A DNA stretch of 64,000 nt, taken from Paenibacillus sp. JNUCC-31 (GTDB lineage: Bacteria > Bacillota > Bacilli > Paenibacillales > Paenibacillaceae). Below are positions 36,036 through 44,699 of this stretch, in pieces (position 1 is the first letter of the stretch; each line of letters begins with the position of its first letter). The stretch is taken from NCBI RefSeq assembly GCF_014844075.1, contig NZ_CP062165.1:5270001-5334000 (forward strand), in the 5' to 3' direction. The position numbers were made by a program, and so were the translations under genes. The notes below the pieces were generated by a model. That model made no database searches, was not told where the DNA came from, and was given only the letters and a program-made list of their open reading frames with translations.

Positions 36036-36126
36036 GTGATTCGCGATGTCGCATTAGTCCGGCTGAAATGTCGCAAAAGTACATGGTAACACGATACGGA
36101 GATCGTATATACTCTCTTTATGTTTC

Positions 36127-36145
36127 GATAATGAAAATCATTATC
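36127..36145. promoter_or_regulatory. Fur box before the siderophore operon
   Basis: GATAATGAAAATCATTATC differs at one position from the classic 19-base Fur box. It lies 28 bases upstream of the binding-protein start, so iron shortage should switch on 36173-37991. Confidence 0.85.
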
Positions 36146-36172
36146 AGTATTATACATAAGGGGGATTCACAA

Positions 36173-37213
36173 ATGAAACAAGGAACAAAGGGGCAAGCGG
36201 CTGGTAACAAAGCCTATGCTGCTCACAAATCACGATTATTCATGGGCTTGATGTTGGCCCTTATTCTTGTATTGACAGCTTGCGGTGCTGCAACAGGTAC
36301 AGATAGCGGTAAGCAATCTGCAGCAACGCCAGCGGAGACACCTGCGAATGCAGAAACACAGACCGACGGAGCTTTTCCCGTAACGATCAAGGGTATGAAG
36401 GGTGACATCACTCTAAACGAAAAACCAAAGAAAATTGCAGTGCTGGATGTTAAATTTCTGGATCAAATGTTAGCGGTTGGCGAGAAGCCAGCAGGTAGTG
36501 TTATCGCTGGAGGTAACACCGATTTTCCAGAATACTTAGGCGATCAACCGAGTGATGTACAGGTTCTGGGTACACGGGACGAGCCTAATCTGGAAGCGAT
36601 TGTTGCACTCGACCCGGATCTGATTATCATGACGGACTTCCAGGAGAAGCAGTATGAGAGTGTAAGCAAAATTGCACCTACCCTGGTACTCGATTTCTAT
36701 GAAGACTGGCGTGATACGTTAGCTACAGTGGCTAAGATTACAGACAAGCAGGACGAGGCAGAGAAAGTGCGCACATCCTATGAGGAAAAAGTTGCTGGTC
36801 TGAAGGCACAGCTGACAGAGAAAATGGGAGATGAGACAGTCGCTCTGATTCGTCCGCGTAAAGAAGGTATCCGTGTCCATGGCATCGAACACCGCACAGG
36901 CGGCATTTTGTATAATGATTTGGGCTTGAACATGCCTGAACTCGTTAAAGAGATCAAGGATGATACTTCTGTTGAAATTTCCATGGAGAAAGTCCCTGAT
37001 ATCAAGGCAGATCGTTATTTTGTGCTGTCGGATGAGCTGTTCGCAGCAGAGGCAGAGGCTATGTTGACTAATCCCGTGTGGAAGTCCCTTGATGCTGTGA
37101 AAAATAACCACACGTATGACGTAAACTCAACACTGTGGATTGCATACTACGGACCTCTTGCGATTAATCTGATTGTAGATCAGGCATCGGAAGCCCTGCT
37201 CGGATCGAACTAA
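36173..37213 (+). CDS. Iron-siderophore ABC binding lipoprotein
   Basis: The 346-residue product has a lipoprotein signal (LILVLTACGAATG), then a FeuA/FecB-type cluster A-2 fold: KKIAVLDVKFLDQMLAVGEK, DPDLIIMTDFQEKQYESVSK, VALIRPRKEGIRVHG. It captures a ferric siderophore outside the membrane. ATG 36173 follows AAGGGGGATTCACA; the in-frame ATG at 36068 would place the Fur box inside the gene. First gene of a Fur-controlled operon; its domain resembles the C-terminal half of the product at 38037. Confidence 0.88.
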   Translation: MKQGTKGQAAGNKAYAAHKSRLFMGLMLALILVLTACGAATGTDSGKQSAATPAETPANAETQTDGAFPVTIKGMKGDITLNEKPKKIAVLDVKFLDQMLAVGEKPAGSVIAGGNTDFPEYLGDQPSDVQVLGTRDEPNLEAIVALDPDLIIMTDFQEKQYESVSKIAPTLVLDFYEDWRDTLATVAKITDKQDEAEKVRTSYEEKVAGLKAQLTEKMGDETVALIRPRKEGIRVHGIEHRTGGILYNDLGLNMPELVKEIKDDTSVEISMEKVPDIKADRYFVLSDELFAAEAEAMLTNPVWKSLDAVKNNHTYDVNSTLWIAYYGPLAINLIVDQASEALLGSN

Positions 37214-37214
37214 T

Positions 37215-37991
37215 ATGAACCCATATCTCTCGACAGACTTATGGAAAGAGACGGTAGAGGATCATTCGATTTTGCTTGGTGAGCCGCCTGAACATAGTGT
37301 CCGTACCATTGCTTTGAGTGAGTTGCATGACGAAATGGCGTGTCGAGAGTATATCCGCTGGTTTCAGAACTATATCGATGCGCCTGACATGAAAGTCGCA
37401 GCCTCCATGTTAGCCAAGCGGCTTGGCTATCTATGGACGACTCCGCTCGTGACCGCGATGACGTTTCATCATCAGCATGTAACCTTTCAGCTGGAGAACA
37501 GCTTTCTCTATCATCCGGCGCTCTCAGATCATGAGGGCGGCACACGATTTCCTTTTTTAGCGGTGAATGGGCTTCAGGCTGAAGGACTAACGGGAGACAG
37601 GGGAGTATGGCGGGAAAAGGTGCTCGAGGAGATGTTTGCGGTACAGCTTACACCGCTGTTAAAGACACTTGCTGCGATTGCGCCTCTTTCGATGAGTATT
37701 CTCTGGGAGAATATCATGGTACGTATCGGCCGACTATTCGCTCCTGATGAAGCCGAAACTGAGCAGGAAAGTAAGATAATTCAAGAGGACTTTTCATATC
37801 TGACGCAGGTGGCATCCGGGGAAGTGTTTGGTGAGAGGAAGAATCCGTTAACCCGCTTCACCGATTGTAAGGACAATGTGCATGTTGCCAAAAGCGAGCG
37901 AATTACCTGCTGTTTCTATTACCAGATGTCAGGTGAATATTGTCTCAAATGTCCGAAAATTGACAATGAGAAAGAATCTCAACTAAAATGA
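37215..37991 (+). CDS. FhuF-like ferric siderophore reductase
   Basis: The 258-residue product ends with ITCCFYYQMSGEYCLKCPKI, a CC-x9-C-x2-C cluster like the 2Fe-2S site of FhuF reductases, which release iron from siderophores in the cytoplasm. The upstream part is helical (FQNYIDAPDMKVAASMLAKR). It starts one base after the binding-protein stop, so the two are translationally coupled. Role in iron release is inferred from the motif and position. Confidence 0.8.
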   Translation: MNPYLSTDLWKETVEDHSILLGEPPEHSVRTIALSELHDEMACREYIRWFQNYIDAPDMKVAASMLAKRLGYLWTTPLVTAMTFHHQHVTFQLENSFLYHPALSDHEGGTRFPFLAVNGLQAEGLTGDRGVWREKVLEEMFAVQLTPLLKTLAAIAPLSMSILWENIMVRIGRLFAPDEAETEQESKIIQEDFSYLTQVASGEVFGERKNPLTRFTDCKDNVHVAKSERITCCFYYQMSGEYCLKCPKIDNEKESQLK

Positions 37992-38036
37992 CAACAGCAA
38001 CAATTTTACCTATGCGATTGTCAGGAGATGAGAGAA

Positions 38037-39758
38037 ATGCCGCTGCAAGAACAGACAAGTGGTTGGACTGATACGGCCATCAAGATGCTTGACGGGTATA
38101 GCGGTACTTTGCAGACAGGCAGCGTTCTACGCGAAACGGATTTAACTTCAAATGTCTTGCTGCTGGCATGCGGAGGGGAAGGGGAGCTTGCAATGGATGG
38201 CGAGAGTTGCCACATTGGAGCTTCTTTTGCCTGTCATGTGGTGAAGGGGGCATCCTTTACGCTGACGGCCAGATCAGAGGACATTCATTATATTATGATT
38301 ATGTACAAGGCTTCTTCCATGGAGGGAGCCTCTCTTGTTATACCTTCGTATCGTAAACACCCATTGCAAACTTCGTTTGTTCAGAATCCGGTAACCCAAG
38401 CCGAATGGATTGAGAATGCGGAAAAAATCGTTGTTAAGTGGCGCCGCGGCGAAGGGCTGGAACGTTTCCATGCGAACGCGCTGCTCCAGGGCATGATCTA
38501 CGAGCTGATCATGGAGTATGAGTGTGGTCAAGGCGGAGCGGAGTCCGACATGGTGGATGTGGTCGCTTCTTATATCACATCGCACTATCGCCAAAACCTG
38601 GAGCTGAAAGAACTGGCGGCCCTTGCGGGATGCAGTGTAAGACAGTTGCAGCGACGATTCAAACAAGAGAAGCAGCTGGGACCGATGGAGTACGTCATCC
38701 AGCTGCGGATGGAGAATGCATCGCGGATGTTGCATCATACGGATGCTTCCATTGGGGAAATTGCGGACAAAATGGGCTATCGCGACATGTATTATTTCAG
38801 CAGGGCATTTAAGAAATATTATGGCGTTCCCCCGCTGCGTTATCGTCTTGCTGCCGCTCCGAAAACAGATGCAGATTATGCAAATGCTTTACTGCAGAAT
38901 CGCACGGCCTCTTCGTATGAATCGGCCCAAGGCCCGGTGATCTGCCATTTGCGAGGGGAGTACATTGTCACCGAATCACCACAACGTATCGCTGTACTCG
39001 ATGTTCAATATGCCGATCATCTGCTTGCGCTCGGGTTGTCTCCGGCAGGAAGTGTAGGAGTAGGAAGTGCAGTGTCAACGTTCCCGCAGTATATCCGGGC
39101 AGGGCTTCAGGGTACCGAATTACTCGGAACGTATGAATATCCTGATTTGCTTGCGGTAGAACGATTGTCACCTGATCTGATTATTTGCACCGAGGTGCAT
39201 GATCAGCATGTTGAACGATTAAGCCGGATCGCTCCAGTAATCATGTTTCAACGTAATGAGAGCTGGCAGACCATTCTAAGCCTGTTCGGTGAACTGACTG
39301 GCAAGCGGTCAGAGGCCAAGCGTATACTTGCGGATTATCACCGACGAACCACATTACTGTCCGAAGAACTTGCTCCAGTACTGGCAGGTAAGAGCGTCGC
39401 ACTCATCCGTCCGCTGGATTCCCTGGTTCGCGTACATTCTGCCGCTCATCGTACAGGTGCTGTGCTGTACCGTGATCTGGGTCTGCCTGTTCCGTTATTT
39501 GTGGCAGACACCTCCGACACGGCGTATCATATCTCGGTTGATAGACTCCCGGCTGTACATGCCAGCCACTATTTTTTACTCAGCAATGAAATGATGCAGG
39601 AGGGCATATCCGCTACAGAGCAACGTGTCTGGAGAATGCTCGATACGAATGAGCGACAGCGAATACACTCCGTAGATGCCGCAACATGGATCGGCTGTTA
39701 TGGGCCGACAGGTATTAATGGGATCGTGGATCAGATTGCGCAGGCGTTGTTGGCTTGA
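38037..39758 (+). CDS. AraC regulator fused to siderophore-binding domain (Btr/YbbB-like)
   Basis: The 573-residue product has an N-terminal cupin-like sensor, an AraC HTH pair at about 185-275 (LKELAALAGCSVRQLQRRF, IGEIADKMGYRDMYYFSRAF) and a C-terminal FeuA-like domain (RIAVLDVQYADHLLALGLSP, SPDLIICTEVHDQHVERLSR). Btr of Bacillus uses this layout to sense ferric siderophore and activate feu genes. ATG 38037 fits the AGGAG at 38023. It probably activates the operon just upstream. Its last 25 codons have a copy at 29.7 kb. Confidence 0.88.
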   Translation: MPLQEQTSGWTDTAIKMLDGYSGTLQTGSVLRETDLTSNVLLLACGGEGELAMDGESCHIGASFACHVVKGASFTLTARSEDIHYIMIMYKASSMEGASLVIPSYRKHPLQTSFVQNPVTQAEWIENAEKIVVKWRRGEGLERFHANALLQGMIYELIMEYECGQGGAESDMVDVVASYITSHYRQNLELKELAALAGCSVRQLQRRFKQEKQLGPMEYVIQLRMENASRMLHHTDASIGEIADKMGYRDMYYFSRAFKKYYGVPPLRYRLAAAPKTDADYANALLQNRTASSYESAQGPVICHLRGEYIVTESPQRIAVLDVQYADHLLALGLSPAGSVGVGSAVSTFPQYIRAGLQGTELLGTYEYPDLLAVERLSPDLIICTEVHDQHVERLSRIAPVIMFQRNESWQTILSLFGELTGKRSEAKRILADYHRRTTLLSEELAPVLAGKSVALIRPLDSLVRVHSAAHRTGAVLYRDLGLPVPLFVADTSDTAYHISVDRLPAVHASHYFLLSNEMMQEGISATEQRVWRMLDTNERQRIHSVDAATWIGCYGPTGINGIVDQIAQALLA

Positions 39759-39785
39759 GATGTGGTTGCTTATCCGCCAATTCAC

Positions 39786-39880
39786 CTTCGCAATTGTAAC
39801 AATATGGGTTATCATATACGTAGTTCAGATACTAGATCGGATATATTGTTATACAAAAAATTAGATATTATATGAAATCA
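39786..39880. repeat. Array-leader repeat, copy 1
   Basis: A 43-base block (39786-39828) matches 47355-47397 with two differences by eye. A second shared block, AAATTAGATATTATATGAAA, starts at 39858 and corresponds to AAATTAGATGTTATAAGAAA at 47434. In copy 2 this second block contains the first GTT boundary of the array. Copy 1 therefore looks like a second, mutated array start. Confidence 0.65.
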
Positions 39881-39986
39881 ATTGCACGATTTATGAGGTG
39901 ATTCAATGAGAAAAAAATATAGCAATATTCTTACCCGCGTTGCTTCAAGTCGTTGCACTCTTTAAGGGTAGAAGGAGAGAATGTAA

Positions 39987-40295
39987 ATGAACAAGATAGA
40001 CTCTCATCATTGCAACCTAAATATAAGGTATGACCTGCCTGATGAGGTATGGGATAAAGTTTCTAAAGTGTATGAGCGTATGCCAGGGTGGATGGGGTAT
40101 ACAAGTGGAATTCCATATTGGTTTGGAACTGAAGAGGATAATGTATTTATTACAGCATCCGTTGAGCCTAGTGGGTTATCCTTTTATGCGCAGATGAATA
40201 GCGAGGATTGGACTTCTTGGATAGAAGCATTTAAGTTGGAAGCGTCAAAAGTGTTAGGCTTTGATGTTGGTGAACCTGAAGATGGATATGTGTGA
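39987..40295 (+). CDS. Hypothetical protein
   Basis: The 102-residue product begins MNKIDSHHCNLNIRYDLPDE and has WMGYTSGIPYWFGTEEDNVF. Size and neighbours suggest an immunity-like protein, but no family is recognised. GTAGAAGGAGAGAATGTAA precedes the ATG. It is the first gene after leader copy 1. Confidence 0.6.
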   Translation: MNKIDSHHCNLNIRYDLPDEVWDKVSKVYERMPGWMGYTSGIPYWFGTEEDNVFITASVEPSGLSFYAQMNSEDWTSWIEAFKLEASKVLGFDVGEPEDGYV

Positions 40296-40321
40296 TGAAA
40301 GAAGGAGGATAAAAAGGAAAA

Positions 40322-40711
40322 GTGATAAACTCTATTAGCATTGATGAACGGAATGGGACCACGTTTAATGAAGAGATCGTTATGAATCCTACATGGGCAG
40401 ACAGTTTACGTTTTTTGAGAAGACTCGATGGAGATAAATATACATTAGTTTTTTTTGAGGTATCAGACACACATTCAGCATTAGTTGGAGGCGGACCGGA
40501 ATATTTTGTAGTGTCTATTACAATGGATGATAATATATATACGCTTATGAACGATAAGCAAGAAAATAGTGAAATTTCTCTGGTTATTGGTGGCCAGTTA
40601 GGCAATTATTCTGATAACATTTGTATAGAATTAATGCCCATGCTTGAAGTACTAAAGTATTTTTATGAAACTGGTAAACTACACGAATCTCATCAATGGA
40701 AACAAGAATAA
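40322..40711 (+). CDS. Imm1-like immunity protein
   Basis: The 129-residue product has LDGDKYTLVFFEVSD, VGGGPEYFVVSI, LVIGGQLGNYSDNICIEL and a final LKYFYETGKL. The GGG and GGQ..Y strands and the closing 'F.ETG.L' match the Imm1 group, which neutralise partner toxins of polymorphic toxin systems. The start is GTG. No toxin is adjacent, so it is an orphan immunity gene. Confidence 0.65.
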   Translation: MINSISIDERNGTTFNEEIVMNPTWADSLRFLRRLDGDKYTLVFFEVSDTHSALVGGGPEYFVVSITMDDNIYTLMNDKQENSEISLVIGGQLGNYSDNICIELMPMLEVLKYFYETGKLHESHQWKQE

Positions 40712-40720
40712 TAATTACAG

Positions 40721-40770
40721 GTCAGTTAGGGTTCTCGGGCTCGTAAACACCAAATATGATGTGAAATTGT
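40721..40770. repeat. Relic right half of an att-like site
   Basis: GGGTTCTCGGGCTCGTAAAC then ATGATGTGAAATTG resembles the end of A17 (CTCTCGGGTTCGTGAACAC and the GATGA start of a cassette). Confidence 0.4.
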
Positions 40771-40919
40771 ATTAAAAGAGTTGGAGTAGGTGAGCTCAGT
40801 AGTGGAGAGGAAATTCAAAAGTCATTTTTTTATATTGTTCTACTGTCAGTTCCATTTGTAGTATTAGAGAGTTTACTTTTATTAAAATATCCTAACACCG
40901 GATTAGGAGAATTATAAAT

Positions 40920-41141
40920 TTGCCGTTAACCTTTATAGTGAATGGCGTGATTATTCTGATCTCATCTAGTTTAGTTTATTATTTGCTTAAATACACCAGA
41001 TTTAGAGTTATTGGACGAGTTATTCTAGGATTAACGATATGTTTAACTCTTATCGTAACAATATGGTTGTATCCGCAGGATTCATCCAAACATATTTCAA
41101 AAATTATAGTAGAAGATATTAAGAATTTATGGAGTAAATGA
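40920..41141 (+). CDS. Small two-helix membrane protein
   Basis: The 73-residue product has two hydrophobic segments (VNGVIILISSSLVYYLL and VILGLTICLTLIVTIWLY). The start is TTG after ATTAGGAGAATTATAAA. Just upstream (about 40795-40918) another frame without a start ends VLESLLLLKYPNTGLGEL and is probably a remnant. Unknown function. Confidence 0.5.
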   Translation: MPLTFIVNGVIILISSSLVYYLLKYTRFRVIGRVILGLTICLTLIVTIWLYPQDSSKHISKIIVEDIKNLWSK

Positions 41142-41150
41142 GGAGTTCAC

Positions 41151-41213
41151 TCATTCTAAGATAAGAACATCTAAGGATGAAGCCAGTCGTGAGTCTTTAA
41201 ACGTAAGGTGAAT
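41151..41213. repeat. Relic right half of an att-like site
   Basis: CATTCTAAGATAAGAACATC and TAAGGATGAAGCCAGTCGTG correspond to the long hairpin of A1 and A3, followed by a decayed ACGTAAGGTGAA arm. Confidence 0.5.
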
Positions 41214-41235
41214 TCATACATCAATTCTTAAAGAG

Positions 41236-41667
41236 GTGAAACTCCTGAAAGACAAAACCGAAGTGATGGCCTATTTTTGTTTATTTGGAGATGAATTCGA
41301 TCCGAATCATGTAACTTCAATACTTAAAATTGAACCTACGAATACGGCTTATAAAGGAGATATAATTAACGAAAAGCTTCGAGTAAAAGAAACATCATGG
41401 ACATTGGGTACAGAGTATGAAGAATCATTAGATGTAAATCACCAATTAAGAAAAGTAGTCGATACATTAAGAAACAAAGTAAAAGAGATCAATTCGATTC
41501 GGATTGAACATCAATTAAGCACGAAATTTTTCATTGTAATAAGAATAGAAGAGGGGGAAACGCCTGCTCTTTATTTCGATTCTGATTTTATTGAATTTGT
41601 TAATATGATTCATGCTGAAATTGATGTTGATTTGTATGCAAATCCATATAATGAAAAATTGGAATAA
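41236..41667 (+). CDS. DUF4279 protein
   Basis: The 143-residue product contains MAYFCLFGDEFDPNHVTSIL, EPTNTAYKGDII and SWTLGTEYEESLDVNHQLRK, the usual DUF4279 layout; the family is common in accessory and immunity gene clusters and its role is unknown. The start is uncertain: GTG 41236 lies within the AAGAGGTG ribosome site, and a non-standard start near 41245 is possible. Confidence 0.75.
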   Translation: MKLLKDKTEVMAYFCLFGDEFDPNHVTSILKIEPTNTAYKGDIINEKLRVKETSWTLGTEYEESLDVNHQLRKVVDTLRNKVKEINSIRIEHQLSTKFFIVIRIEEGETPALYFDSDFIEFVNMIHAEIDVDLYANPYNEKLE

Positions 41668-41699
41668 GAAATAAAGTTTTTAAAACACGCTTCGAAGGA

Positions 41700-41766
41700 A
41701 TGGACATCAGATAACATTGTGTAGGAATAAACGAACCTTAAGGATCATCAATATCGGATAACAAAG
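41700..41766. repeat. Relic left ends of att-like sites
   Basis: TTCGAAGGAATGGACATCAG followed by ATAACATTG is a left arm with its usual upstream flank. A second left-arm-like CGGATAAC occurs at 41755. No hairpin follows either. Confidence 0.45.
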
Positions 41767-41836
41767 TGTTAATGATGTGGGAGGCTCCCTTTTTGCTGTA
41801 AATGTGGTGTTTTCCCTAAAGGAGGATTTTAAAATA

Positions 41837-41965
41837 ATGAGAAAACGGCATTCTATTGATAAAACGGAGTGGTCAGAAACAAGAGAGACCCAGTATCACA
41901 AAGACTGCAAGGATATGGTATTTGCATTTGGCGATAGACTAATTGAAGTGGATGGCACGGTGTAA
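41837..41965 (+). CDS. Small hypothetical protein
   Basis: A 42-codon frame, MRKRHSIDKTEWSETRETQY and on, follows AAAGGAGGATTTT. Charged, no family. It may be a fragment. Confidence 0.4.
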   Translation: MRKRHSIDKTEWSETRETQYHKDCKDMVFAFGDRLIEVDGTV

Positions 41966-42042
41966 TATAAATTCAACATGATCGCTTAAGAGCCAGTGAA
42001 GGTTGATTAATCATTTGGTGAGTAATATTTGGAGGTAATTGA

Positions 42043-42678
42043 ATGACGATAATTTGTCTCGAAGGTGCCAGTTCTGTAGGTAAGAGTACCACTTGTCAGC
42101 AGTTCGCTACACAATATGATGCATTTATTGTTCCAGAAACAGGGTTCCTTTTTGAAGCTCCTCAACTTGAAGGTAAGGAACTTATGATGTGGTTGCTGGA
42201 GAGACAAATCGATAGATGGTATATAGCATATGAGAAGAATCAACAACATGAGTATGTGATTTTGGATGGCGATATATTTAAGATTTGGTACAGTTGGATA
42301 TATGGTTATGAGCACCTATCTTTAAATGAAACAGCGAACTTTTTTAGAGAGAAGTTATTGAAGAATGAAATAGCATTACCGGATGCTTATTTGCTATTCT
42401 GGGCAGAAGAAGATGAACTGCGCGAGCGAAAGGAGATGGATCAGACAAGATCTAGAAGAAATTTTCATAAACATCTACGCATGATTGAACCTAAAATGAG
42501 ATACTTCCATTATCTTAATGAACTGGTACCAGGATATGTAGGGATTCATAAAGCAGAGACTGTAGCAGATAATGTACATCATATTGTAAAGCATAGCGAG
42601 AAATTACCGGACATAAAAAAACGAGAGATCGAGATCTTTGATAGAGTAATTGATTTTTACAAGAGTACTACTCCTTAA
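42043..42678 (+). CDS. P-loop kinase-like protein
   Basis: The 211-residue product begins MTIICLEGASSVGKSTTCQQ with Walker A GASSVGKST at residues 8-16 and has EYVILDGDIFKIWYSWIYGY and a LID-like DELRERKEMDQTRSRRNFHK. It resembles small nucleoside or antibiotic kinases. ATTTGGAGGTAATTGA precedes the ATG. Substrate unknown. Confidence 0.75.
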   Translation: MTIICLEGASSVGKSTTCQQFATQYDAFIVPETGFLFEAPQLEGKELMMWLLERQIDRWYIAYEKNQQHEYVILDGDIFKIWYSWIYGYEHLSLNETANFFREKLLKNEIALPDAYLLFWAEEDELRERKEMDQTRSRRNFHKHLRMIEPKMRYFHYLNELVPGYVGIHKAETVADNVHHIVKHSEKLPDIKKREIEIFDRVIDFYKSTTP

Positions 42679-42782
42679 TCTTAGTGTGGCTTTTGATATC
42701 AGATCTCAAAGCTATTCTAGCTGTGTCTTGGATAACTGACCAAATACTTCGATCAAAGAAACAGAAATATGCAAGGTGAGTT

Positions 42783-43077
42783 ATGGGCGTAAGAAAAAAA
42801 ATATAAACGTAAAATTGTTCGATCCAATCGATTATTTTATTGGTATGTTGAACCGGACATTGACGATGAAGGAATAATCAAATTACATATTGTTTCTGAG
42901 GATAAGAAGTTAATCGTCACTTATGAAGTGGGACAACACAGTATTAAGAATAAGATCCCATTCATAGTCATCATCGGAGAAGAATTCGAAGGCTGGACAA
43001 CAGAATATATAGGATACAGAAGAGTGCTAACACCGAAATGGAGCGATGAGATTATCACGCCAAAATTGGAAGACTGA
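42783..43077 (+). pseudogene. Frameshifted hypothetical gene (poly-A)
   Basis: MGVRKK is followed by a run of eight A. One extra A would join it to the frame KRKIVRSNRLFYWYVEPDID to LTPKWSDEIITPKLED, which is coherent to the stop at 43077. Either a real slip mutation, programmed slippage or a sequencing error. Family unknown. Confidence 0.6.
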
Positions 43078-43079
43078 TC

Positions 43080-43125
43080 AGGAATACTCGGCATTTAAGA
43101 AATGCAGTAAAAGAGAGAGAGTAGT
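43080..43125 (+). repeat. Copy of the 3' end of the CPT-like gene
   Basis: GGAATACTCGGCATTTAAGA and following bases match 35240-35285 at the end of the kinase-like gene. The gap 43126-43359 holds the promoter region of the next gene and nothing else seen. Confidence 0.6.
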
Positions 43126-43362
43126 GTTTAATAGAAGGGGAATGTTTTCTTCTCGTACCTGCCGGTTATCGATTCACTTTAAAAAGTAAATAATTCTGCA
43201 CATGAATGTGTAAAAATTTACAATTCCAAAGACTTATTGATATTTTTATGATATGACTCATTATCAGTATTAATACCTAATTTAACAATGATTAATTCCT
43301 CCTATGGAAAAATAGTGAAAATAAATATAAATTTAGAATATAAACTATAAGGAGGAATATTG

Positions 43363-44088
43363 TTGAAAAAAATTCTTGTAAAAGGATTCCTTCTATTAAC
43401 ATCTATGTTAGTAGTTCTAGGAATACTTCCAGCTGGGCAACCTACAGTTAGTGCAGAGACACAATACACTACTCAACAGATATCATCGGAAGTAGAGATC
43501 AGTGTGCCTGACTCGGTCTATGGGAATGATGAAGATTTAAGTGCTATTGAGGAAATTAAGACCGATGGTTTAATTGGGCCGTTTGCAGAGATTGGACCTA
43601 CATATCCAGGAACTAATGTATCGATGAGAGTTGGAGATGTGTTGTACTCTACTAAAGCAATTGGTGGTAGTTCACAAATTGTTGGTCATGTGGGTATAGT
43701 AAATTCAAATTTCAAGGTGGTACATGTAACACTGCCTGTGAACGGTGGGACTGTAGATAACATGACAAATTACATGTGGAGACACGGAGAAGGGGAAACC
43801 ATAAAAGTATATAGACCCAAAAATGGCCGTGGCGTAGAAGCTGCTAAATGGGCAGTGTACAATTATAAAAAAGTTACACAATACCTTATCCAGATCGATC
43901 AATCCTTCAGTTCTCTTACTCCCAATTATTGTTCCAAATTTATGTGGCAAGCTTTTTACTATGGAGAGGGTATTGACATTACTGATAAAGGTATGACCGG
44001 TGATACTAACTTTTTTGTAACCCCCTCAGCGTTTACTAAGTCTAACCATTTTGTTTATACAACCTCTTTTAAAGCTGTACGCAACTAA
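43363..44088 (+). CDS. Secreted YiiX/NlpC-P60-superfamily cysteine peptidase-like protein
   Basis: The 241-residue product has a signal peptide ending TVSAET and a permuted papain-like domain: VGDVLYSTKAIGG, GHVGIVNSNFKVVHVT (His) and SLTPNYCSKFMWQAFYYGEG (Cys). The Cys/His pair suggests an amidase or peptidase outside the cell. The start is TTG after AAGGAGGAATATTG. Single gene with its own terminator. Confidence 0.75.
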   Translation: MKKILVKGFLLLTSMLVVLGILPAGQPTVSAETQYTTQQISSEVEISVPDSVYGNDEDLSAIEEIKTDGLIGPFAEIGPTYPGTNVSMRVGDVLYSTKAIGGSSQIVGHVGIVNSNFKVVHVTLPVNGGTVDNMTNYMWRHGEGETIKVYRPKNGRGVEAAKWAVYNYKKVTQYLIQIDQSFSSLTPNYCSKFMWQAFYYGEGIDITDKGMTGDTNFFVTPSAFTKSNHFVYTTSFKAVRN

Positions 44089-44104
44089 TTATGAAATATA
44101 GCTA

Positions 44105-44150
44105 CACAGAAACTCTGGACTTTTTAAAAGTTAAAGAGTTTCTTTTCTTT
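44105..44150 (+). terminator. Terminator
   Basis: AGAAACTCT..AGAGTTTCT stem followed by TTTC. Confidence 0.65.
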
Positions 44151-44206
44151 ATAGATTAAAGTTGATTTGATAGAATTAATGTAAATAATACCGTTAGGAG
44201 GTTTAT

Positions 44207-44539
44207 ATGAAAAAAACGGGAAGCATAAAAATGATTCTGAGCGGTGCTATAATTCTAATCTTATTATTAATAGTCGGTTTTTATGTATTCTTACAGTTCA
44301 AATACAATTCTCTTGAAGCAAGCCTAAAAGAACACCTTATAAATGTCGAGGGATATAAAGAAGAAGAAATTGTTAGTATAGAAGCTAAGTTGAGTTCTAT
44401 GCCTAAATATCCTGTATATGTTGTATTTTCAGATGATCCAGAAACTAAATATATTTTTACGGATGGGGATGGAGAGGTTCCGAAGTGGCATCAATTAGAT
44501 CCTAAGACTCCTCAGCGTTTACAAAATAGCGAAGAATGA
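44207..44539 (+). CDS. DUF3139-like membrane-anchored protein
   Basis: The 110-residue product has an N-terminal membrane segment (ILSGAIILILLLIVGFYVF) and an outside domain LINVEGYKEEEIVSIEAKLS, PVYVVFSDDPETKYIF, like DUF3139 proteins. Unknown function. TTAGGAGGTTTAT precedes the ATG. Confidence 0.65.
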   Translation: MKKTGSIKMILSGAIILILLLIVGFYVFLQFKYNSLEASLKEHLINVEGYKEEEIVSIEAKLSSMPKYPVYVVFSDDPETKYIFTDGDGEVPKWHQLDPKTPQRLQNSEE

Positions 44540-44579
44540 TTCATATCTCCTTCAACCTAGCCATTAATAACCTTTCTAA

Positions 44580-44625
44580 ACGGCGACCTTTTTCCAGATT
44601 CAATTGGAAGAGGTCGCCGAGTCAG
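44580..44625 (+). terminator. Terminator-like hairpin
   Basis: CGGCGACC..GGTCGCCG stem; no clear T run after it, so efficiency is uncertain. Confidence 0.45.
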
Positions 44626-44699
44626 TCTTGGAACGTTTCTTGATAAATGTTCAGCGCATAAGATAGTGGAAACAGGGTGGATGAAGTCGTAGAATTTCT

